Assembly: GCF_014694405.1 (NCBI RefSeq)
Contig: NZ_JAAUWV010000005.1
Coordinates: 62,001-126,000 of the forward strand
DNA: 64,000 bases
Direction: 5' to 3'
DNA from: Pseudoalteromonas sp. S16_S37
GTDB taxonomy: Bacteria; Pseudomonadota; Gammaproteobacteria; Enterobacterales; Alteromonadaceae
Positions 45,488 to 54,746 of the stretch are shown one piece after another (position 1 is the first letter of the stretch; the number at the start of each line of letters is the position of its first letter). The translations under genes were made by a program, and so were the position numbers. The notes below the pieces were generated by a model that worked only from the letters and a program-made list of their open reading frames with translations, was not told the origin of the DNA and did not search any database.

Positions 45488-45971
45488 ATAAATTTAACAC
45501 CTCTACGCCCATATCTGATTTAATATGCTCTATCACCATGTAGGTATGGTTCGTTCCTACCCCCGGAATTTCAACGACTTGGCCCAGCACTTCTCGATAC
45601 TGTCGCATATCTTGAACACGAATTTTAAGCAAATAGTCAAACCCGCCTGCAACCATGTCGCAGGATACAACATTGGGTATTGCCAAAACGTGCTGTTTAA
45701 AGGTTTCAAACACCGATTCAGTTGAGCTTTTTAGAGTAATCTCAATGTGCGCAACTAAGTGCTGGCCTAACTTCATCGGGTTTAAGCGCGCGGTGTACCC
45801 CTCGATATAGCCCTCAGACTCCAGTTTTTTAACTCTGTCTAGACAAGGACTCGGACTCAAGTTCACCGCCTTTGCTAAATTTACGTTCGAAATTCGGCCA
45901 TTTTTTTGTAATACATCTAAAATAGCTAAATCAATGCGATCAAGTACACGAGTTTTAATTGAAGTAGTCAT
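45486..45971 (-). CDS. Lrp/AsnC-family regulator, probable proline-responsive regulator of putA
   Basis: 161-residue feast/famine regulator. N-terminal winged helix (LDRIDLAILDVLQKNGRISN, NLSPSPCLDRVKKLESEGYI) and C-terminal ligand-sensing RAM domain (AHIEITLKSSTE...VVSCDMVAGGFDYLLKIRVQDM...GVGTNHTYMVIE). It is divergent from putA across 290 bases. Because this PutA lacks a DNA-binding domain, control of putA by this gene, as with PutR in other proteobacteria, is a strong inference. Proline as effector is not shown by the sequence. Confidence 0.9.
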   Translation of the reverse strand: MTTSIKTRVLDRIDLAILDVLQKNGRISNVNLAKAVNLSPSPCLDRVKKLESEGYIEGYTARLNPMKLGQHLVAHIEITLKSSTESVFETFKQHVLAIPNVVSCDMVAGGFDYLLKIRVQDMRQYREVLGQVVEIPGVGTNHTYMVIEHIKSDMGVEVLNL

Positions 45972-46261
45972 TCAGCATTTTATTCTGTGAGAGTTAACAA
46001 TCTCCCGCTAATTTACCGTAATCAGAAAAAATAAGACAGCATATACTGCTGTATTTTGGATAGAATGCTCTCGAAATTTGATATTAAACCGAATGCGTAG
46101 TGATGATATTTTAAACAGCCAAATCGTTATGATATGGTGGTTCAACACACTGCATTTAATTTGTCGTAATTGAAAGAAGGCCTTATGCCTCCTACACATT
46201 TACCAAGGGTGTAGGCGATAATTACATGTATTTCTGACTCTACTCTTATTGAGGGTTGCTT

Positions 46262-49200
46262 ATGCTTTATAACGGCGATTTGACAACTAACTGTCCTATC
46301 CGACAAAAAATCCGTGACTTCTACCGTATTGATGAAAATGAAGTTATCGATCATATTTTGCCGCTTGCTGAAGTTGGTGTTACGGCTAGAAGCCGAGCAT
46401 GGGAACGTGCACGTCAATTGGTTTTAAATATTCGTAAAGACCAAGATGGCCAAAATGGTGTTGATGCCCTACTAAACGAATTTTCGCTTTCAACAGAAGA
46501 AGGCGTGGTGTTGATGTGTTTAGCTGAAGCCTTATTACGCGTTCCGGATAAAAAAACACAAGATACGCTGATCCGCGATAAATTAGCCAAAGGTGACTGG
46601 AGTTCACACTTAGGCAGCAGCGACTCTTTATTTGTTAATGCATCAAGCTGGGGGCTATTAGTCACCGGTAAAATGGTTAACTACACCGATAAAAATAAAG
46701 AGCAACAATTTGGCGTTCTGAAAAAAACCATTGGCCGCTTAGGTGAGCCTGTGATCCGCAAATCTGTGAACTTTGCGATGAAGATCATGGGTAAGCAGTT
46801 CGTTATGGGTCAAAATATCAATGAAGCCATTGAACGTGCAGCTGATAAAGAGCAAAAAGGCTACGTATACTCTTACGATATGCTTGGTGAAGGTGCGCGC
46901 ACCATGGCCGATGCAGAGCGTTATTTCAATAGCTACATGACTGCAATCCATGCGATTGGTAAAGCTGCAAATGGCCGTGGTCCAATTAAGAGTCCTGGTA
47001 TCTCGGTTAAGCTATCTGCAATTCACCCTCGTTACGAATTTAGTCACCGTGACCGCGTGATGAATGAAATCGTACCGAAGCTAAAAGAATTAGCGTTGGC
47101 AGCGAAACAATATGACATAGGTTTTACGGTAGATGCTGAAGAAGCTGACCGTTTAGATATCTCTTTAGACATTATCGAAGCGGTATTCTCTGACGACGCG
47201 CTTGGCGATTGGCAAGGCTTTGGCTTAGCGGTTCAGGCTTACCAAAAGCGCGCTATTTTTGTTGTTGAGTGGTTGGCTAATCTAGCTCGTCGTGTTGGCC
47301 GCAGGCTGATGGTGCGATTGGTTAAGGGTGCTTACTGGGATACTGAAATTAAGACCACACAACAAGATGGTTTAAATCATTTCCCTGTGTTTACACGTAA
47401 AGCAACAACAGACGTATCTTACAAAGCTTGTGCAATCAAACTGCTTGAAGCACGTGATGTGATCTTCCCTCAGTTTGCTACACACAATGCCTACACCGCA
47501 GCAACTATTTTAGAAGTTGCCAACGGTGATAACCATGGTTTTGAATTTCAACGTCTGCACGGTATGGGTGAGTCACTCTTCGACCAAATCGTTGAGAAAG
47601 AAAAGATCCAATGCCGTGTATACGCGCCTGTTGGCCAGCATGAAGACTTGCTTGCATACTTGGTACGTCGTTTGTTAGAAAACGGTGCTAACTCATCATT
47701 CGTAAACGCGATTGTTGATACCTCTAAGCCTGTTGAGTCACTATTGCCAGACCCAGTTGAAACCCTGCAAGGTTTACGTAACAAGTTCAATAAGCAAATT
47801 AAGTTACCTATCGAGCTTTACGGTGATGAGCGTCCTAACTCAAAAGGTATGGACTTAACCGATATCAATACATTAACGCCGTTTAAAGAAAACCTAGACA
47901 ATTGGTTTAAAGAACATTTAATCAACGAAAGCCAAGTAAAAGAAGGCCACTTAGCAGTGCGCAACCCAGCTAACCACAAAGAAATTGTTGGTCAGGTTCG
48001 TGTACACCAAAGTGATGAAATGAAAACCATGCTGGAAAATGCCGACAGAGCATTTGCAAGCTGGTCACAAACACCTGTAAAAGAGCGTGCTGATTTACTG
48101 CGCCGAGTTGCTGACATTCTTGAACGTCATCATGATGAGCTTGTTGCTATCTGTATTAAAGAAGCAGGTAAAGTAACGCAAGACAGCATTGATGAAGTGC
48201 GTGAAGCAGTTGATTTTTGTCGTTACTACGCTGCTCGTGCGGAAGAACTTGCGCAAGATGAACGCTTCGAAGCCCGTGGTGTTATCTTATGTATCAGCCC
48301 ATGGAACTTCCCTCTCGCTATTTTCCTAGGACAAGTAGCTGCAGCAATCGTAACGGGTAACACTGTTATTGCTAAACCGGCTGAACAAACAAGCTATATT
48401 GCGCTGCGTTGTATCGAGTTGATGCAAACAGTTGGCTTACCTGAGCATGTTGTGCAACCAGTTATCGCACGTGGTAGTGAAGTAGGCAAGCACATAGTGC
48501 CAGATGAGCGTATTCAAGCTGTGATGTTCACAGGCTCAACGGAAACAGGTACTTTGATCTCTCAAATCCTAGCGGAACGTAATGATATTCAAGTACCTTT
48601 GATTGCTGAAACAGGCGGTCAAAACTGTATGATCGTAGATTCAACAGCACTCCCTGAGCAGGTTGTGGATGATGTTATTTCATCAGGCTTCCAAAGTGCA
48701 GGCCAGCGTTGTTCTGCGCTACGCGTATTGTTCTTACAAGACGATGTTGCTGATGGCATCATCAAAATGCTAAAAGGCGCGCTGCAAGAGCTACATGTTG
48801 GCGACCCATCATTATTATCTACGGATGTAGGTCCAGTGATTGATGAAAAAGCACTGAACACATTAAATGCACATGTTGAGTACTTAAAGAGCAATGGCAA
48901 GTTGTTGTTTGAATCTAAAATCCCAGACAACAACGCTAATGGCGCTTACTTCTTTGCACCACGCCTATATGAAATTGCAGATTTATCAGTACTTAAGCGT
49001 GAAGTATTCGGTCCTATCGTACACATCGTGCGCTACAAAGCCGAAGACCTAGATAAAGTCATCGACCAAGTTAACGCAACAGGTTACGGCTTAACTATGG
49101 GTATTCACTCTCGCATCGAGGAACGTTGTCAGTATCTGGCAAAAATGTCGCGTGCGGGTAACGTCTATGTAAACCGCAACATGATCGGCGCAATCGTGGG

Positions 49201-50065
49201 TGTACAACCATTCGGTGGTCGTGGTTTATCGGGTACGGGTCCAAAAGCAGGTGGTCCAAACTATCTATACCGTTTGGTCAAAGAGAAGGCCTCTCCTGAG
49301 AATGTACAAATGACAAATCTAACTTCAGATGAGTTAGAAACGCATGATTTCCCAGGTGCAGCGGAACAAGTAGATCAACTTATGCGCAACTCAATGCGCG
49401 ATGAGAAGATCTGGCGTGCTACCCCACTTAACGACCGTGTCTCAGCAGTTCGTCAGTTATTAGCTAAAATTGCAACCGTTGAAATTATTGACGACCTTGC
49501 CGATGATTTAGCAAAAACACTGGCAGATGCTCGCGCTCAATTGAATCGCCTTGAAAAGCGTATGCGCTCTTACACAACCCTACCAGGTCCTACAGGTGAG
49601 TCAAACACATTGCACCTTGAACCTCGTGGTTGTGTTGTGTGTTATGCCGATAAGAGCACATCTTTCAACTTCTGGGCAATTTCAATTATTACTGCACTTG
49701 CTGCTGGTAACACGGTTATCACTGTGGCGTCAGAGTTGTTCTATGAAGAAGCAAAAGCGTTTAGAGACAAATTTATCTCTACAGGTATTGCAGAAGGCGT
49801 ATTCCAAGTTGCTAGACCAAATCAGCTACAAGCTATTTTGGCACATCCTCACCTTGCTGGTGCGGTTGTTGCGGCACGCTCGTCTAGACTCGGCTACTTT
49901 AGTCAACAACTTGCCGCTCGTTCTGGCGCGATTTTACCAGTGATCAGCGCAGAGTATTACGACACATTGATCAACCGACTAATCACTGAAAAAACGATTA
50001 GTATCGACACCACTGCATCAGGCGGTAACACATCGTTGATGACATTAGTTGAAGATGAAGAGTAA
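46262..50065 (+). CDS. putA: Bifunctional proline dehydrogenase / P5C dehydrogenase PutA
   Basis: Oxidises proline to glutamate in two steps, feeding electrons to quinone at the inner membrane. 1267 residues. The FAD-dependent PRODH barrel (about 120-480) has YSYDMLGEGARTMADAERY, GISVKLSAIHPRYE, RLVKGAYWDTE and ATHNAYT. The ALDH domain (about 560-1010) has ISPWNFPLAIF, FTGSTETGT, ETGGQN and the catalytic cysteine in SAGQRCSALRV. A C-terminal ALDH-like extension (about 1080-1240) closes the channel. There is no N-terminal ribbon-helix-helix domain, unlike E. coli PutA (1320). The start at 46262 has GAGG seven bases upstream; TTG at 46256 is less likely. Confidence 0.96.
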   Translation: MLYNGDLTTNCPIRQKIRDFYRIDENEVIDHILPLAEVGVTARSRAWERARQLVLNIRKDQDGQNGVDALLNEFSLSTEEGVVLMCLAEALLRVPDKKTQDTLIRDKLAKGDWSSHLGSSDSLFVNASSWGLLVTGKMVNYTDKNKEQQFGVLKKTIGRLGEPVIRKSVNFAMKIMGKQFVMGQNINEAIERAADKEQKGYVYSYDMLGEGARTMADAERYFNSYMTAIHAIGKAANGRGPIKSPGISVKLSAIHPRYEFSHRDRVMNEIVPKLKELALAAKQYDIGFTVDAEEADRLDISLDIIEAVFSDDALGDWQGFGLAVQAYQKRAIFVVEWLANLARRVGRRLMVRLVKGAYWDTEIKTTQQDGLNHFPVFTRKATTDVSYKACAIKLLEARDVIFPQFATHNAYTAATILEVANGDNHGFEFQRLHGMGESLFDQIVEKEKIQCRVYAPVGQHEDLLAYLVRRLLENGANSSFVNAIVDTSKPVESLLPDPVETLQGLRNKFNKQIKLPIELYGDERPNSKGMDLTDINTLTPFKENLDNWFKEHLINESQVKEGHLAVRNPANHKEIVGQVRVHQSDEMKTMLENADRAFASWSQTPVKERADLLRRVADILERHHDELVAICIKEAGKVTQDSIDEVREAVDFCRYYAARAEELAQDERFEARGVILCISPWNFPLAIFLGQVAAAIVTGNTVIAKPAEQTSYIALRCIELMQTVGLPEHVVQPVIARGSEVGKHIVPDERIQAVMFTGSTETGTLISQILAERNDIQVPLIAETGGQNCMIVDSTALPEQVVDDVISSGFQSAGQRCSALRVLFLQDDVADGIIKMLKGALQELHVGDPSLLSTDVGPVIDEKALNTLNAHVEYLKSNGKLLFESKIPDNNANGAYFFAPRLYEIADLSVLKREVFGPIVHIVRYKAEDLDKVIDQVNATGYGLTMGIHSRIEERCQYLAKMSRAGNVYVNRNMIGAIVGVQPFGGRGLSGTGPKAGGPNYLYRLVKEKASPENVQMTNLTSDELETHDFPGAAEQVDQLMRNSMRDEKIWRATPLNDRVSAVRQLLAKIATVEIIDDLADDLAKTLADARAQLNRLEKRMRSYTTLPGPTGESNTLHLEPRGCVVCYADKSTSFNFWAISIITALAAGNTVITVASELFYEEAKAFRDKFISTGIAEGVFQVARPNQLQAILAHPHLAGAVVAARSSRLGYFSQQLAARSGAILPVISAEYYDTLINRLITEKTISIDTTASGGNTSLMTLVEDEE

Positions 50066-50085
50066 TAACTCTAAATAACATATTG

Positions 50086-50111
50086 AAAAGCCAGCATATG
50101 CTGGCTTTTTT
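50086..50111 (+). terminator. Intrinsic terminator after putA
   Basis: Palindromic AAGCCAGC / GCTGGCTT stem around ATAT, with an A run before and T run after. It could work on both strands. Confidence 0.9.
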
Positions 50112-50214
50112 ATTGTTTATCATCATTAAGTCTTAGAAATTGAGCTAAATTCCTTCCTTTTAAGTGATCCTTTGCTAACCTTAAAATTAACCTTAAGATT
50201 GCAAGGGCATTAAA

Positions 50215-51465
50215 TTGAAAATTATAGATATCAATGAGTTAAAGCCAGGGATGTTTGTCGTTGGCGTGACTAAACAAACAGGTCACGTTAAAGTGAAAAA
50301 TCAAGGCTGGGTTAAAACCCAAGGTGGCATTGATAATCTCCTTAAAGCAGGAGTTATGGCGGTTGAAATTGACCCAGATAAAACACTAAATACAAGCGGG
50401 AAAAAGCAATCTGATAGCGCTGAAAAACCAGCACAGCAGGCACCATCACAAAGTAAAGTGGCCCATCGCGAAGAAAAAAAGCAACCTGCTACAAAAAAGC
50501 ACGACCCTTTTCATAAATCAACCTCAATAGAAAATGAACTCGATAAAGCCAACGCACTCTATCAACAAGCCAAAGCATTACAGCAAAAAACATTTGATGA
50601 TTTAAAAAATGGCAAACAGCTTGATCTCACGCCATTTCAAGATACCGCCAGTGGTTTAATTGACTCAGTGTTTAGAAACCAAGACGCGCTGGCTTGCATC
50701 GCACAAATCAAAGACAAAGATGCCTACTTACTTGAGCATTCTATCAATGTCGCCATTTTGATTGGCATTTTTGCTAAGCATTTAGCTTTTGAACGTGAGC
50801 TGATTGAACAAATCACCACAGGCGCGTTACTTCATGACATCGGTAAAATTCAAGTACCCGATGAGATTCTAAATAAACCTGGCACACTCACCGATGAAGA
50901 ATATGAACTGATGAAGCAACATGCTCGTTTCAGTTATGACATCGTCGCAAATGCCAACCTTGGTGATATTGCAATCGAAATCGCAGGGTTTCATCATGAG
51001 CGCTTGGACGGCAGTGGCTACCCTTATGGGAAAAAAGCCGATGAGTTATCCCTATTTGTTCGTATGATTGCCATCGTAGATAGTTACGATGCGATTACGG
51101 CTGACAGAGTATACAAAAGTAGCAAAACTCCAGTAGCCACATTTAAGGTGCTACGAGAGCACGTACCGCATCATTACGACGAAACCCTACTCAATGCATT
51201 TATTCATTGTATGGGGGTGTATCCTGTTGGCACATTGGTAAAACTAAAAAGTCAGCGTGTGGGTGTTATCAGTCAAAGTAATCCCCAAACACCACTGCAG
51301 CCCGTAGTAAAAGTATTCTACCACGCTAAACATATGCACTATACCGAAGTAAAGGACGTTGATTTATCTAGCAAACGTTCAGATGATGAAATTGAAGCGG
51401 CAATAAAGCCCGAAGAATTCAGTCTCAACTTGCTGAAGTTCTTTAAACACTCCATGCTGCCATAA
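50215..51465 (+). CDS. HD-GYP cyclic di-GMP phosphodiesterase with DUF3391
   Basis: 416 residues. The N-terminal DUF3391 (residues 1-60, IIDINELKPGMFVVGVTKQ) is followed by a charged glutamine/lysine-rich linker and an HD-GYP domain. The domain has metal-site HDIGK (H207-D208), HHERLDGSGYP and later DSYDAITADRVYK, all intact, so cyclic di-GMP or pGpG hydrolysis is likely. The gene begins with TTG at 50215, supported by AAGGG about seven bases upstream and by the match of MKIIDI to the family start. It is convergent with exeB, 2 bases apart. Confidence 0.93.
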   Translation: MKIIDINELKPGMFVVGVTKQTGHVKVKNQGWVKTQGGIDNLLKAGVMAVEIDPDKTLNTSGKKQSDSAEKPAQQAPSQSKVAHREEKKQPATKKHDPFHKSTSIENELDKANALYQQAKALQQKTFDDLKNGKQLDLTPFQDTASGLIDSVFRNQDALACIAQIKDKDAYLLEHSINVAILIGIFAKHLAFERELIEQITTGALLHDIGKIQVPDEILNKPGTLTDEEYELMKQHARFSYDIVANANLGDIAIEIAGFHHERLDGSGYPYGKKADELSLFVRMIAIVDSYDAITADRVYKSSKTPVATFKVLREHVPHHYDETLLNAFIHCMGVYPVGTLVKLKSQRVGVISQSNPQTPLQPVVKVFYHAKHMHYTEVKDVDLSSKRSDDEIEAAIKPEEFSLNLLKFFKHSMLP

Positions 51466-51467
51466 TG

Positions 51468-52484
51468 TTATGGCAGCCAGTCTTGCATCGCCTTCATACT
51501 AAATTCATAGCCATCATAGTTAAACAGCGCTTGCTCTGGCGTGATCTCCACCAACTGCAACGCACCGATACTGTCACCTTCATAAAGCTCGCGGTTATTG
51601 AGCTTTATCCATCGCTTGTCCGCATCAGTGGCGTAAATATGCGCCTGATAACGTAATGGTGGCAAACTGTTTTGCAACGCACTTGGCAGCAGCTCAATCG
51701 GTGTGGCGCGAGCAGAATCACGACTACTTGCTGTAACATGGTGAGGCTGTTGAGTCTCTGTTTGCGCAACAGCTTGTGCAAACGCTTCTTTAAGCTCTTC
51801 AGATACACCAGCAAGTGCTGGGTCTTCTGACCCTCTCTCTTCTTTTAACGGTGCAGATAAGGGTTTGCCCAGCACTCTATATTGACTCAAGTCTTCTTGC
51901 GGTGTTTGTTGATTATTTTGAAACTGCAGATTTTGCTGCCCAGTTTGCTGCGGCATCGTTGGCAGCACATTCATCACCTGATTATTGGTTACTGGTACCA
52001 ACTGCTGGCGATATAAAGCTTGTCCATTGGCATCAAAACCAACTTGCACTGTCATCCATTGGTACTGAACCGCACTCATCATATTGTTGTTTGTTGCCAC
52101 TGGCTGGCCTGCCATCACATTCGTAGGTTGTGTTACTGGCTGTGTCATCACATTTTGTGTTTGACTAGTCGCTGCAGACACTTGTGCCGTTAAAGGTTGG
52201 CCTTTATCTGGATTTTGTTGCGATTTATTAGTATCAGCCAGCTCAGGGGCTTGTTTCTCACTTTGTGCTTGAGCGGTAGTTGTTGTTTGCGCAATTGATG
52301 ATTGAAAGTAATGACCAGTCATGAATCCTATAAAAGAAAGCCCACCGATGAGTACTACGCTTGATAATCCCAAGACCAACGTTTTATACAATCTAAGTTG
52401 TTTTTCATGTTGATAAGCTAAGTGATCTTGCTCACTATGGGCAGCTTGCTGTGATTGCTTTAAGGCATTAACTAAGTACGACAT
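51468..52484 (-). CDS. gspB: General secretion pathway protein GspB (ExeB-like)
   Basis: 338 residues. A short cytoplasmic segment, one membrane helix (about 33-55, LVLGLSSVVLIGGLSFIGFM), and a long periplasmic part rich in Gln, Thr and Pro (about 65-230). The C-terminal GspB domain is YQAHIYATDADKRWIKLN...LFNYDGYEFSMKAMQDWLP. In Aeromonas ExeB works with ExeA to assemble the type II secretin. It follows exeA by 9 bases. The low-complexity middle makes alignment weak but the ends are clear. Confidence 0.88.
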   Translation of the reverse strand: MSYLVNALKQSQQAAHSEQDHLAYQHEKQLRLYKTLVLGLSSVVLIGGLSFIGFMTGHYFQSSIAQTTTTAQAQSEKQAPELADTNKSQQNPDKGQPLTAQVSAATSQTQNVMTQPVTQPTNVMAGQPVATNNNMMSAVQYQWMTVQVGFDANGQALYRQQLVPVTNNQVMNVLPTMPQQTGQQNLQFQNNQQTPQEDLSQYRVLGKPLSAPLKEERGSEDPALAGVSEELKEAFAQAVAQTETQQPHHVTASSRDSARATPIELLPSALQNSLPPLRYQAHIYATDADKRWIKLNNRELYEGDSIGALQLVEITPEQALFNYDGYEFSMKAMQDWLP

Positions 52485-52493
52485 AACTCACCA

Positions 52494-53408
52494 CTAAAAA
52501 ACAAATGAAAGTGCAAAACCAAACACAAAACTAGCCAATGCAGCCGATGACAGCCACCAAGCTTTTGACTTTTGTGGCTTGGATTGCATTGGCACTAAAT
52601 CTAACGGCAATGCTTCTTTAGCTGCTTGCATTGCAATTTTTTTATCAATAACCTGCTGTTGAGCAGAGTATGCGCCGAGCAAGCAACGATCGGCCAGTAA
52701 GTTTAACAACCGTGGAATGCCCGCCGTGACCTTATGCATGTAGGCAATCGCATCATGATTAAACAGCATACTCTGACAGCCTGCTTTTTGTAGTCGGTGC
52801 TGAATATAGGCATAAACTTGTGACTGAGTCAGTGGCAATAGATGGTAGCGCGCTGTAATACGTTGCGCCAATTGCCGCAATTCGTTGCGCTGTAACAGGT
52901 GCTGTAATTCTGGCTGACCAACTAGCACGATTTGCAACAACTTCTTGTGGTCGGTTTCTAGGTTTGTCAGCAGACGCAGCTGCTCCAGCACTTCAGCAGC
53001 TAAATGCTGTGCTTCATCGATGATCAGCATAGTGTGACCACCTGAGGCGTGGTTTTCGAGTAACCGCGCTTTGATGAGATCGGTCAGCACCTTTAAGCTT
53101 GCCTGCTCGGATGGATAAGCAATTTTTAATTCATCACAGATACTGGCAAGCAGTTCAATTTCAGACAACGCAGGGTTAAGGATAAAAGCCACCTGAGTTG
53201 ACTCAGAAAGTTGTGCTAGCATGCTGCGAGTAACCGTGGTTTTGCCTGTCCCCACTTCACCTGTTAGCAACACAAAGCCACCAGCATCTCCCAGACCATA
53301 GGTTAAGTGTGCCAAAGCCTCTTTGTGCCTGTCACTTAAAAATAGATATTCAGGGTTAGGAGCAATAGAAAACGGTTTTTCGCTCAATCCAAAATAGCGT
53401 AAATACAC
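52494..53408 (-). CDS. exeA: ExeA/GspA-type AAA ATPase of type II secretion
   Basis: 304 residues. MYLRYFGLSEKPFSIAPNPEYLFLS is the typical ExeA start (key residues FGLSEKPFSIAPNP). An AAA+ module has Walker A LLTGEVGTGKTTVTR and Walker B MLIIDEAQHL, and RLLNLLADRCLLGAY is near the end. A membrane segment closes the protein (about 284-304). It lacks the long periplasmic peptidoglycan-binding half of Aeromonas ExeA (547 residues). With GspB it should support secretin insertion; the core type II secretion operon is not in this window. Confidence 0.9.
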   Translation of the reverse strand: MYLRYFGLSEKPFSIAPNPEYLFLSDRHKEALAHLTYGLGDAGGFVLLTGEVGTGKTTVTRSMLAQLSESTQVAFILNPALSEIELLASICDELKIAYPSEQASLKVLTDLIKARLLENHASGGHTMLIIDEAQHLAAEVLEQLRLLTNLETDHKKLLQIVLVGQPELQHLLQRNELRQLAQRITARYHLLPLTQSQVYAYIQHRLQKAGCQSMLFNHDAIAYMHKVTAGIPRLLNLLADRCLLGAYSAQQQVIDKKIAMQAAKEALPLDLVPMQSKPQKSKAWWLSSAALASFVFGFALSFVF

Positions 53409-53511
53409 GATGCGTCTCTTTATTGTTATGATGGTGCCTATAATGGCAAAAAAACACGGTAAGTTAAAACCTTGTTTCTAATTTTGCGTAAATTGTTTTG
53501 TTGAGGACACT

Positions 53512-54615
53512 ATGCAAGTGTATTTAGTTGGCGGTGCTGTTAGAGATGAATTGCTCAATCGCCCGATAATTGATAAAGACTATGTGGTTGTAGGTGCAAC
53601 CATAGAGCAAATGCTGTCGCTGGGTTACAGCCAAGTTGGTAAAGATTTCCCAGTCTTTTTGCATCCCAAAAGTAAAGCTGAATATGCCTTGGCCAGAACC
53701 GAGCGTAAACAGGGGCAAGGCTATGGCGGCTTCATTTGTGACTTTTCACCAGATATCACCTTAGAGCAAGACCTATATCGTCGAGATCTCACCGTTAATG
53801 CCATCGCTAAAAGCGAAAATGGTCAGCTAGTTGACCCGTTTAACGGCCAGCAAGATATCGCAAACAGAATACTTAGACACGTCGGCCCAGCCTTTAGCGA
53901 AGATCCTCTGCGTATTTTGCGTGTTGCTCGATTTGCCGCTCGCTATCACTATTTGGGCTTTACGATTGCACCTGAAACACGTGAACTAATGGCTGAAATG
54001 GTAAAACAAGGAGAACTTGCAACCTTGACCAAAGAGCGTGTGTGGATGGAGATAGAAAAGTGCTTGGATGATGGCTGCATAGCGATTTTTTGCGATGTAT
54101 TACAACAGATTGATGCGCTTAAGTTGGTATTCCCCATGTTCCAAACATGGGACAAAGCACAAAGTAACGCGCTAACAGAAAAAGTCAGTCAACTGCAAAA
54201 TGATAGCCCGAATTTTAAGCTTGTGCAGTTTTGTTTATGGCTGGCACCATGCCAACTTGAAGACTTGCAAAACATTGAGCAAACCTTAAAAGTGCCAAAT
54301 AAATACGCACAGTGCGCTAGAGATTTTTGCCGCTATAAAAGCTTATTGCACGAGGACGCTCTGTGTGCTCAAAGCGTTCTAAAGTTACTTAATGCACTTG
54401 ATGTATGGCGCAGACCAGAGCGTTTTGAGGTATTTTGCCAAACTGCGCAAGCACATACACCAGAACAATTAGAGGTTATTAATAAAATAAAAAACTCGGC
54501 GCAACACGCTATAAAAGTGGATGTGCAAAATATCATTGCCCAAGGCTACAAAGGGGCGCAAATAAAAGAGCAATTGAGTCAAGCTCGTTTAGTGGCCATA
54601 AGTTCATCACTTTAA
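53512..54615 (+). CDS. cca: CCA tRNA nucleotidyltransferase
   Basis: Adds or repairs the 3' CCA of tRNAs without a template. 367 residues. Class II signature VYLVGGAVRDELLNR, metal-binding IDKDYVVVG, RRDLTVNAIAKS, the ERxxEExxK-like turn FSEDPLRILRVARFAARY and KERVWMEIEKCL are present. It is shorter than E. coli Cca (412): the C-terminal HD phosphohydrolase domain is absent, so only the nucleotidyltransferase function is expected. GAGGACACT ATG gives a good start. It sits in the ygiM-cca-uppP order known from E. coli. Confidence 0.95.
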   Translation: MQVYLVGGAVRDELLNRPIIDKDYVVVGATIEQMLSLGYSQVGKDFPVFLHPKSKAEYALARTERKQGQGYGGFICDFSPDITLEQDLYRRDLTVNAIAKSENGQLVDPFNGQQDIANRILRHVGPAFSEDPLRILRVARFAARYHYLGFTIAPETRELMAEMVKQGELATLTKERVWMEIEKCLDDGCIAIFCDVLQQIDALKLVFPMFQTWDKAQSNALTEKVSQLQNDSPNFKLVQFCLWLAPCQLEDLQNIEQTLKVPNKYAQCARDFCRYKSLLHEDALCAQSVLKLLNALDVWRRPERFEVFCQTAQAHTPEQLEVINKIKNSAQHAIKVDVQNIIAQGYKGAQIKEQLSQARLVAISSSL

Positions 54616-54706
54616 GCGCGCCAAGACAAGCGTGTTTACTTTGTTTGCCAACAAACCTAATTTTAATAGCCTAACAATAAAAGTCACCGCGTAATTTATA
54701 TAACAG

Positions 54707-54732
54707 GGCGCAATGTATATAGCCATTGCGCC
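54707..54732. repeat. Perfect 9-bp stem-loop downstream of uppP
   Basis: GGCGCAATG / CATTGCGCC with an eight-base AT-rich loop, 15 bases past the uppP stop on the minus strand. No T run follows on that strand, so any termination role is uncertain. Confidence 0.5.
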
Positions 54733-54746
54733 TCGTCTGTAGCGTA

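Noticed and set aside
49551..49943. 130-codon second frame within putA
   Set aside because: Overlaps the C-terminal ALDH-like region of PutA in another frame; composition (many L, Q, V, R) fits a frame shadow.
51465..52126. Plus-strand frames inside gspB
   Set aside because: They mirror the Gln/Thr-rich low-complexity middle of GspB on the other strand and have no supporting signals.
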